NCBI GenBank assembly: GCA_002304835.1
Contig: DBPK01000001.1
Location: forward strand, 141,577 to 148,104
Direction of reading: 5' to 3'
From: Firmicutes bacterium UBA1422
GTDB taxonomy: Bacteria; Bacillota; Clostridia; Peptostreptococcales; Anaerovoracaceae
DNA length: 6,528 bases
The translations under genes were made by a program, and so were the position numbers. Below, piece by piece: positions 1 to 5,530 of the stretch (its first letter is position 1; every line of letters starts with the position of its first letter). The notes below the pieces were generated by a model. That model did not search any database and was not told where the DNA came from. It was given only the letters and a program-made list of their open reading frames with translations.

Positions 1-11
1 AAGGTTAAAAA

Positions 12-458
12 ATGAAAAGAGTACTGACTTACGGGACCTATGATCTGCTCCACTACGGGCATATAAGGCTCCTCAAAAGAGCCAGGGAGCTGGGCGATTA
101 TCTTATAGTGGCAATTTCCACGGACGAATTCAACGAGATCAAAAAGAAGAAAGCATATCACGATTACGAGACCAGAAAGGAAATGCTGGAGGCCATAAGA
201 TATGTGGATCTTGTTATACCGGAAAAGAACTGGGAACAGAAGAAAAATGATGTTAAAACATACAAGGTCGATGTTGTCTGCATGGGCAGTGACTGGGAAG
301 GGGATGAACATTTTGAATCCCTGCGCAAACATTGTGATGTGGTTTATCTTGATAGGACCCAAGGCGTTTCCACCTCCCAGATAAAAAAGGATCTGAATCT
401 GGTGAATTATAAAAAGAATGTAAACCAGATACCTGAAGAAAAACAGCAGAAAAAATAA
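12..458 (+). CDS. tagD: Glycerol-3-phosphate cytidylyltransferase (CDP-glycerol synthesis)
   Basis: This cytosolic enzyme would join CTP and sn-glycerol-3-phosphate to give CDP-glycerol and pyrophosphate, the activated donor for glycerophosphate polymers. The 148-residue protein shows the nucleotidyltransferase fold signatures: the opening TYGTYDLLHYGH with the HxGH motif at residues 14-17, a GSDW segment at 92-95, and the RTQGVSTS motif at 115-122, which corresponds to the RTxGxST signature of TagD enzymes. From memory, Bacillus TagD is about 129 residues, so this one carries an extra lysine/glutamine-rich tail after about residue 127. The ATG is preceded by AAGG at the very start of the window, an acceptable ribosome site. 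The next gene begins 23 bases downstream and encodes a CDP-glycerol-using transferase, which supports glycerol-3-phosphate as substrate. Related cytidylyltransferases for ethanolamine phosphate or FAD are less likely given that neighbour. Confidence 0.93.
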   Translation: MKRVLTYGTYDLLHYGHIRLLKRARELGDYLIVAISTDEFNEIKKKKAYHDYETRKEMLEAIRYVDLVIPEKNWEQKKNDVKTYKVDVVCMGSDWEGDEHFESLRKHCDVVYLDRTQGVSTSQIKKDLNLVNYKKNVNQIPEEKQQKK

Positions 459-481
459 AATCAGAAAGAAGAAAAAAGTAA

Positions 482-1858
482 ATGGAAAAGACCAAGCACA
501 AAAGATATGACACCTTCAATAAACCCGAACCAACAGAAGACAGCGGCTATAGTTTCAGCATATGGAGACTGATCCGCAAAATAAAAAAGCCCTTCAAAAT
601 AGTTGCATACGGCATAGCAAAAAGATGGCCCTGGTTCAGAAAACTGCTGAGAAACACCCTTTACAGCAGAAGGCTGGGGAGATTCAAAAGAAGAAGCAGG
701 GGTATCGTCACCGACGAAAAACTCATACTCTTTGAGTCGTTCAAGGGCAAGTCATATGCCTGCAGCCCCAGGGCATTATTCGAGTATATGGTGGACGCAC
801 CCGAATTTGAAGGATACAGATTCGTCTGGTCCTTCAAAAAACCATCCCGCCACAGATACATGGAAGAGGAATACAGAAACACTGAAATCATCAAAACCTA
901 TGGCAGGACATATGAGCAGACACTGGCAAAGGCCAAGTACTGGATAACCAACTACAGGGTACTGGACCACATCTATCCCGGGAAGGATCAGGTATATGTC
1001 CAGTGCTGGCATGGCACTCCTCTCAAAAGGCTGGGATATGATCTGGATCATTCCGACAATGCCATGAATTCCACCGATGAGATATGGGACAAATACAAAA
1101 TAGATGCGGAGAAATTCACATGGATGATATCGCCGTCTTCTTTTGCTACGGAAAAATTCATAAGTGCATGGAACCTTAAGGAGTTCGGCAGAGAAGATGT
1201 GATAATAGAAGAAGGGTATCCCAGAAACGATATCCTTACAAACTACGATGAAGAACTCAAGGACTTCACAAAAGAGTGTATAGGCCTTTGCGACATGGGA
1301 GAAAAGAAGATAATACTTTATGCACCGACCTGGAGAGACAACCAGCATGTGGCCGGTCTGGGGTATACCTATGATATGCATCTTGATCTGGACAGACTCC
1401 AAAGGGAACTGGGGGAGGACTATATCCTTCTATGCAGACTTCATTATCTGGTGGCCAACAGTATTGATTTTGAGAAATATGAAGGATTCATATATGATGT
1501 TTCAAAATATGATGATATAAATGAGCTCTATATTATATCCGATCTGCTCATCACGGATTATTCCAGCGTATTTTTTGATTATGCAAACCTCAAAAAACCC
1601 ATTTTGTTTTATATGTATGATCTTGAAGAATACAGAGACGATATCAGGGGTTTTTATATCGACATAAATGAACTGCCCGGAGAGATAATAACAGAAGAAG
1701 AAAGGCTGATACAGGCAGTAAAGGAAGTTGGAGACGGGTTTGTGCCCGATGAAAAATACATGGCATTCAACTCTCGCTACAATTACCTGGATGACGGGAA
1801 CGCAGCCAAAAGAACAGCAAGGAAAATATGCGGAAAGGACAACGATAACAATGACTGA
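482..1858 (+). CDS. CDP-glycerol glycerophosphotransferase, TagB/TagF family
   Basis: This enzyme would transfer glycerol-phosphate from CDP-glycerol to a lipid-linked acceptor or growing chain on the inner face of the membrane. The 458-residue protein has a strongly basic N-terminal part (about residues 25-75, many Lys/Arg with scattered Trp/Phe) and then one glycerophosphotransferase domain. Visible family motifs are QCWHGTPLK with His177, YAPTWR at 280-285, CRLH with His321, and TDYSSVFFDYA at 358-368. The two histidines match the catalytic pair described for TagF. Length fits a single-domain enzyme (TagB is about 380, TagF about 740), so primase and polymerase roles cannot be separated and no symbol is given. 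It lies 23 bases after tagD. The ATG has only a weak A-rich GAAAGAAG-type ribosome site, but no other early methionine exists. The end overlaps the next gene by 8 bases. Confidence 0.92.
   Translation: MEKTKHKRYDTFNKPEPTEDSGYSFSIWRLIRKIKKPFKIVAYGIAKRWPWFRKLLRNTLYSRRLGRFKRRSRGIVTDEKLILFESFKGKSYACSPRALFEYMVDAPEFEGYRFVWSFKKPSRHRYMEEEYRNTEIIKTYGRTYEQTLAKAKYWITNYRVLDHIYPGKDQVYVQCWHGTPLKRLGYDLDHSDNAMNSTDEIWDKYKIDAEKFTWMISPSSFATEKFISAWNLKEFGREDVIIEEGYPRNDILTNYDEELKDFTKECIGLCDMGEKKIILYAPTWRDNQHVAGLGYTYDMHLDLDRLQRELGEDYILLCRLHYLVANSIDFEKYEGFIYDVSKYDDINELYIISDLLITDYSSVFFDYANLKKPILFYMYDLEEYRDDIRGFYIDINELPGEIITEEERLIQAVKEVGDGFVPDEKYMAFNSRYNYLDDGNAAKRTARKICGKDNDNND
1832..1838 (+). promoter_or_regulatory. 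Ribosome binding site for the LTA-synthase-family gene
   Basis: GGAAAGG lies 12 bases before the ATG at 1851, inside the end of the glycerophosphotransferase gene. It supports 1851 as the start rather than the in-frame ATG at 1728, which would create a 131-base overlap and a non-membrane, unrelated-looking leader. Confidence 0.6.
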
Positions 1859-4082
1859 AAATAAGGAAGAAAAAATCTCATTTTTTAACAGGCTGAAGAC
1901 AAGGTATATCCCGCAAAAAAGAAAAGGCAAAGTGTTCATGATACTTTCCATTGCCTTGATCGTACTGGGTTATATATATTTTCTTCTGAATAAGGAGTAC
2001 TATACAAATATTTATGATGACGGGACACCTTATTTCGCATTAAAAAAATTCGTTTTCACTTCTTTGATATTCGTTGTACTTTTGATACTGGTATTTTTCA
2101 GAAACAGATTCAGCGATAAAGTCAATTTTATAATAAACCTTGTGATGCTGGAGGCTGTGCCCTTCGCCGCATTTGTGGCCATCGAATATCTTAACGACAC
2201 CAAATTCTTAAATGTTAATTTTATATTCGTTCTTCTTAATCTGATGATCATACTGTCTGTAATGGGTGTGGGCTTCATAATAACCGGCCGGATGAAAATG
2301 GGCTATGTCTTCGGTGTCATCGTTGTGGCTGTTTTCGGGATCATGAACTATTTCATTTATATGTTCCGCGGGATACCCCTTTTGGCATCGGACTTTCGCT
2401 CTCTTACCACCGCAGCCAATGTTGCGGGCAACTATGAATTCTACCTTAATTACAGAGCCTTCATCTTCCTTGTGGCATGTTTCGGCATATGTCTGGTTGT
2501 CAGCAAACTGAAGGAAGTAAGACTGAAGGGCATATTCCCCAGGCTGAAAGTGACCGGCGTTCTGGCGGTTTCAGTATGTCTTATACTTGTGTTCTCTGTT
2601 TTTACAAATACATTCGGTATAGAAATAAAAACCTTCCGGCCCATGAAGGGATATCATAACAACGGAGCAGTCCTTACCCTTGTGGGAAGCGTAAGGAAAC
2701 TTATAGTTGAAAAACCGGAAAACTATTCGGCAGAAACGGCAAAAACCATAGCCGAAAAATACAAAAAAGAATTCGGCGATAATGCCTCAAAAGAAAAAAG
2801 CAACGGAGGCAAAAAAGAAGAACAAACACAGGATACCAAAAAGGATGACGGGAAAGCCGATACAAAGAGCGATGAAAAGAACGAAGTAAAAGCCAGCGAA
2901 AAGACTCCCAATATGATCATAGTAATGGATGAAGCCTTTGCCGATGTGGGAGCTGTCGGGACCGGACTTGCGACAAACAAAGAAGTCATGCCATTTTTCA
3001 AAAGCCTTGAAGATAACACCATCAGGGGTGAATCCTATGTTTCGTTTTTTGGAGGAGGTACCGCCAACAGCGAATTTGAATTCCTGACGGGGAACAGCAT
3101 GGCATATCTGCCGGAAGGAGCGACTCCTTATCAGCTGTTTCTTAATGATTATATGCCTTCTCTGAACAATACCCTTGAGAAACAGGGATATCAGGGGAAC
3201 ATGGCTTTTCACAGTTTCGAGGCCAACGGTTACAGCAGGCCCAGGGCTTACGAATATCTGGAATTCGAAGATTTTATCTCCATTGAAGATGTGGCGGAGG
3301 ATCTTTCATATGTAAGAGGTCTCGCCACCGACAAATCTCACTTCAACAAGATAATAAGTCTTTATGAGAAATACGATAAAAAATCGGATGCACCTTTTTA
3401 TATGTTCAATGTGACCATGCAGAACCACAGTCCCTTCAATATAAGCGATCCTGCCATGGATATGGACATAGAGGTCACGACGGATCTTCTGCCGGCGGAA
3501 GAAGGCAGCAACAAAGAGGTGGACAGATATCTGAACCTCATCAATATGAGCGATGAGGCCCTTGAGGAGCTGATAACATATTTCGAAGGTGTCGATGAAC
3601 CCACTGTGGTTGTTTTCTTCGGAGATCACCAGCCAAGACTTCCCGAAGCCCTTTATAAGAGACTGCTGGGAGGGAACGATACTCAGCTCACAGCCGAAAG
3701 TCTTATGCAGAAATACAGTGCGCCATTTGTTATTTGGGCCAACTATGATATACCTGAAGAAAAAGACGTTAAGATAAGCATGAACTACCTTTCTTCGTAT
3801 ATGCTGGACTCCCTGGATATGGAAATGACGGACTACAATAAATTTCTTATGCGGCTTCATGACAGGGTGCCGGTGGTGACGGCCTTCGGCTTCTGGGGTT
3901 CCGACGGAGTTTTTTATGAGAATCAGCAGGACATTCTTGCCGGTTCCAATCCAAATCCGGAAACAGTGCAGCAGGTGATGACATCCCCCTTTGATGCAGA
4001 TCTTGAAGAGTATAAGATAATGCAGTACAACAATATGTTTGATGTAAAAAATAGAGTTAAGGATTTCTTTTATTTGAAATAA
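1851..4082 (+). CDS. LTA synthase family protein (membrane phosphoglycerol transferase)
   Basis: Enzymes of this family take glycerol-phosphate from phosphatidylglycerol and build or prime a polyglycerolphosphate chain on the outer membrane face. The 743-residue protein has a short charged cytosolic start, about seven membrane segments (near 28-47, 66-83, 93-112, 121-145, 150-171, 203-218 and 234-252), a charged Lys/Glu/Asp linker (about 311-352) and an extracellular sulfatase-fold domain. Catalytic features by family analogy are Glu361 in PNMIIVMDEAF (metal), Thr404 in GGGTANSEFEF (nucleophile), His526 in TMQNHSPF, and Asp592-His593 in FFGDHQPRLP (metal). All expected residues are present, so it should be active. 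The start at 1851 is chosen because it has a ribosome site, overlaps the preceding stop by only 8 bases and begins directly with the cytosolic leader. The overlap suggests translational coupling. Whether it makes true LTA, is a primase, or modifies another polymer cannot be told. Confidence 0.93.
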   Translation: MTENKEEKISFFNRLKTRYIPQKRKGKVFMILSIALIVLGYIYFLLNKEYYTNIYDDGTPYFALKKFVFTSLIFVVLLILVFFRNRFSDKVNFIINLVMLEAVPFAAFVAIEYLNDTKFLNVNFIFVLLNLMIILSVMGVGFIITGRMKMGYVFGVIVVAVFGIMNYFIYMFRGIPLLASDFRSLTTAANVAGNYEFYLNYRAFIFLVACFGICLVVSKLKEVRLKGIFPRLKVTGVLAVSVCLILVFSVFTNTFGIEIKTFRPMKGYHNNGAVLTLVGSVRKLIVEKPENYSAETAKTIAEKYKKEFGDNASKEKSNGGKKEEQTQDTKKDDGKADTKSDEKNEVKASEKTPNMIIVMDEAFADVGAVGTGLATNKEVMPFFKSLEDNTIRGESYVSFFGGGTANSEFEFLTGNSMAYLPEGATPYQLFLNDYMPSLNNTLEKQGYQGNMAFHSFEANGYSRPRAYEYLEFEDFISIEDVAEDLSYVRGLATDKSHFNKIISLYEKYDKKSDAPFYMFNVTMQNHSPFNISDPAMDMDIEVTTDLLPAEEGSNKEVDRYLNLINMSDEALEELITYFEGVDEPTVVVFFGDHQPRLPEALYKRLLGGNDTQLTAESLMQKYSAPFVIWANYDIPEEKDVKISMNYLSSYMLDSLDMEMTDYNKFLMRLHDRVPVVTAFGFWGSDGVFYENQQDILAGSNPNPETVQQVMTSPFDADLEEYKIMQYNNMFDVKNRVKDFFYLK

Positions 4083-4087
4083 ATATG

Positions 4088-4116
4088 TTGACACGATGCT
4101 GATGTAAGAATATAAT
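4088..4116 (+). promoter_or_regulatory. Upstream recA promoter P1 with perfect sigma-A consensus
   Basis: TTGACA at 4088-4093 and TATAAT at 4111-4116 are separated by exactly 17 bases, which is the full sigma-A consensus. Transcription would begin near 4123 and leave a leader of about 123 bases before recA. The promoter begins only 5 bases after the stop of the LTA-synthase gene. No coding sequence of useful length lies between it and recA, so recA is the likely target, though a small RNA is possible. Confidence 0.72.
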
Positions 4117-4157
4117 AAAAATACCAAATATTTACAGTGAAAAATAATTGGAAACAT

Positions 4158-4189
4158 CGGCAAAAATACTTGACCTGCCGGCAAAAATA
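4158..4189 (+). repeat. Pair of 11-bp direct repeats around the recA P2 -35 box
   Basis: CGGCAAAAATA occurs at 4158-4168 and again at 4179-4189, a 21-bp period or about two turns of the helix. The -35 hexamer TTGACC (4170-4175) lies between the copies. The second copy overlaps an 8-bp palindrome, TGCCGGCA (4176-4183). The arrangement looks like a possible protein binding site, but no known regulator is recognised. Confidence 0.6.
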
Positions 4190-4198
4190 GGATATTAT
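4170..4198 (+). promoter_or_regulatory. recA promoter P2 (sigma-A type)
   Basis: TTGACC at 4170-4175 and TATTAT at 4193-4198 are spaced by 17 bases. The predicted start of transcription is near 4205, directly at the SOS box, so LexA bound there would block this promoter. The leader would be about 40 bases. Confidence 0.75.
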
Positions 4199-4205
4199 AA
4201 AAAAA

Positions 4206-4217
4206 GAACAAATGTTC
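4206..4217 (+). promoter_or_regulatory. LexA (DinR) operator, SOS box of recA
   Basis: GAAC-AAAT-GTTC is a perfect match to the Gram-positive SOS box core GAAC-N4-GTTC. It lies 8-19 bases downstream of the P2 -10 box and 28 bases before the recA start codon. Binding of LexA here would repress P2 by occlusion and could act as a roadblock to transcription from P1 or from the upstream operon. DNA damage, through RecA-stimulated LexA self-cleavage, would lift the repression. Confidence 0.88.
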
Positions 4218-4231
4218 GCACTTATGAAAAC

Positions 4232-4236
4232 GGAGG
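4232..4236 (+). promoter_or_regulatory. recA ribosome binding site
   Basis: GGAGG sits 9 bases before a GTG codon at 4246. It decides the GTG as the recA start, giving the family-typical N-terminus MAINKDDKEKALEAAL. Confidence 0.85.
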
Positions 4237-4245
4237 TATAAACAA

Positions 4246-5331
4246 GTGGCCATAAACAAAGATGACAAAGAAAAAGCCCTGGAAGCGGCTTTGGGACAGA
4301 TAGAGAAACAGTTCGGCAGAGGCTCCATAATGAGATTGGGAGACGATTCCATCAAGATGAACATGGAAGCCATATCCACAGGATCCATAAGTATTGATAT
4401 AGCCACCGGCATAGGAGGCATACCCAAGGGCAGGATAGTGGAGGTCTTCGGACCCGAGTCCTCGGGCAAGACCACCCTTACTCTCCATATGATAGCCGAG
4501 GCTCAGAAGCAGGGCGGCAAGGCTGCATTCATAGATGCGGAACATGCGCTGGATCCATCATATGCCAAGAACCTGGGCGTCAATGTGGATGAACTGCTGG
4601 TCTCCCAGCCGGACACCGGGGAACAGGCACTGGAGATATGCGAGATGCTGGTCAGGAGCGGAGCTTTGGATATCGTTGTGATAGATTCCGTGGCGGCACT
4701 GGTGCCCAAGAACGAGATACAGGGGGATATGGGAGACAGTCATGTGGGGCTGCAGGCCAGACTCATGTCCCAGGCCCTGCGAAAACTGGCAGGAGCCATA
4801 AACAAATCCAATGCTTCCGTCGTGTTCATAAACCAGCTGAGAGAAAAAGTAGGCATAATGTTCGGCAACCCCGAGGTGACCACCGGGGGCCGGGCGCTTA
4901 AGTTCTATTCCACCATGCGCTTTGATGTAAGAAGGATAGAGAGCATCAAATCCGGCGACAGTGTCAAGGGCAACAGAACAAGAGTCAAAATAGTCAAGAA
5001 CAAAGTTGCACCGCCCTTCAAGATGGCTGAGTTCGATATAATGTACGGCGAGGGCATCTCCAAGGAAGGCGACATCCTGGACTGCGCCGTGGAAGCCAAA
5101 ATAATAGAAAAGGCAGGTTCCTGGTTCAGCTTTGAAGGGGACAGGATAGGCCAGGGCAGGGAGAATGCCAAGGAATATCTCAGAGAAAACAAAGCTACGG
5201 CGGACAAGGTAGAAGGCATGCTTCTGGATGTGATCAAAAAATCAAAGGAGCCCGATGAAGTTCATTCAGAAGGACCGGCAAAATTCGATGTCACTCCGAA
5301 AGCGGATGAGGACGGTGTAATAATAGAATAG
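4246..5331 (+). CDS. recA: Recombinase RecA
   Basis: RecA forms ATP-dependent filaments on single-stranded DNA, carries out homologous pairing and strand exchange, and triggers LexA cleavage in the SOS response. The 361-residue protein is full length. It has the N-terminal helix typical of RecA, Walker A GPESSGKT at 69-76, Walker B ending in Asp147 (IVVIDSVAAL), the mobile L1 region around EIQGDMGDSHVGLQARLMSQ, and L2 beginning at Asn196-Gln197 (NQLREKVGIMFGNPEVTTGG). A short acidic tail ends the protein (ADEDGVIIE). No intein or other insertion is present. Translation starts at GTG with a strong GGAGG. The gene has its own promoters and SOS box and is followed by two terminators, so it appears monocistronic. 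The recX gene often found next to recA is not seen here. Confidence 0.99.
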   Translation: MAINKDDKEKALEAALGQIEKQFGRGSIMRLGDDSIKMNMEAISTGSISIDIATGIGGIPKGRIVEVFGPESSGKTTLTLHMIAEAQKQGGKAAFIDAEHALDPSYAKNLGVNVDELLVSQPDTGEQALEICEMLVRSGALDIVVIDSVAALVPKNEIQGDMGDSHVGLQARLMSQALRKLAGAINKSNASVVFINQLREKVGIMFGNPEVTTGGRALKFYSTMRFDVRRIESIKSGDSVKGNRTRVKIVKNKVAPPFKMAEFDIMYGEGISKEGDILDCAVEAKIIEKAGSWFSFEGDRIGQGRENAKEYLRENKATADKVEGMLLDVIKKSKEPDEVHSEGPAKFDVTPKADEDGVIIE

Positions 5332-5334
5332 CAG

Positions 5335-5369
5335 AGGAGCCGGCCGGAACAGATGACCGGCTCTTTTTT
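5335..5369 (+). terminator. Intrinsic terminator of recA
   Basis: GAGCCGG (5337-5343) pairs with CCGGCTC (5357-5363) across a 13-base loop, and the stem can be lengthened by A5335-T5365 and G5336-T5364. A run of six T follows (5364-5369). It begins only 4 bases after the recA stop codon. Confidence 0.88.
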
Positions 5370-5391
5370 ATTGCAGCAGCATTGTCTCTAT

Positions 5392-5424
5392 CTGCCGGGA
5401 CCCGGGCAGTTTTTCATTTTTTTT
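5392..5424 (+). terminator. Second, back-up intrinsic terminator after recA
   Basis: CTGCC (5392-5396) pairs with GGCAG (5405-5409) around a small GC-rich loop containing one G-G mismatch. TTTTT (5410-5414), then CA, then eight T (5417-5424) follow. The stem is short, but the T tract is long. Placed 23 bases after the first terminator, it would insulate the trehalose gene from recA transcription. Confidence 0.6.
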
Positions 5425-5436
5425 GATCATACGTAT

Positions 5437-5466
5437 TTGGAATTAGTATTGGATGTATGGTATAAT
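5437..5466 (+). promoter_or_regulatory. Promoter of the trehalose-6-phosphate synthase gene (extended -10)
   Basis: TATAAT at 5461-5466 is preceded by TGG (5458-5460), an extended -10 element. A -35-like TTGGAA lies at 5437-5442, with an 18-base spacer. Transcription should start near 5473, giving a leader of about 58 bases. An 8-bp palindrome ATACGTAT (5429-5436) abuts the -35 box and could be an operator, though this may be chance. Confidence 0.7.
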
Positions 5467-5517
5467 ACAGCATAATCAAGAGAACTTTATTTTGTTGATT
5501 TAACAGAATAATATTCC

Positions 5518-5524
5518 AGAGGTG
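5518..5524 (+). promoter_or_regulatory. Ribosome binding site of the trehalose-6-phosphate synthase gene
   Basis: AGAGGTG lies 6 bases before the ATG at 5531. It fixes the start so that the protein opens with the conserved SKIIIISNRLPVTV segment. Confidence 0.8.
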
Positions 5525-5530
5525 ATCAAT

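Noticed and set aside
776..1402. A 208-codon open frame on the - strand inside the glycerophosphotransferase gene.
   Set aside because: It lies wholly antisense to a well-supported gene, with no ribosome site or family resemblance seen.
1728..1850. In-frame 41-codon extension of the LTA synthase starting at ATG 1728.
   Set aside because: It would overlap the upstream gene by 131 bases, lacks a good ribosome site, and the peptide looks like out-of-frame translation of the transferase; 1851 has GGAAAGG at a workable distance.
4124..4151. CCAA...TTGG inverted repeat as a terminator of the envelope operon.
   Set aside because: Only four base pairs around a 20-base loop and no T run; too weak to call.
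4224..4241. Tiny open frame MKTEV between the SOS box and recA.
   Set aside because: Its codons are simply the sequence containing the recA ribosome site; it has no ribosome site of its own and five codons are too few to support.
4123..4245. Riboswitch or structured RNA in the leader from recA P1.
   Set aside because: The stretch is mostly A/T-rich, filled by the second promoter and the SOS box, and shows no conserved riboswitch core that I recognise.
3306..4475. A 389-codon open frame on the - strand spanning the LTA-synthase end, the intergenic region and the recA start.
   Set aside because: It is antisense to two certain genes and to the promoter region; the translation has no recognisable domain and looks like a shadow of the codon bias on the other strand.
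5482..5498. Possible SOS box in the trehalose gene leader (GAAC followed later by GTTG).
   Set aside because: The half-sites are spaced by about 8 instead of 4 bases and the second one is GTTG, not GTTC.
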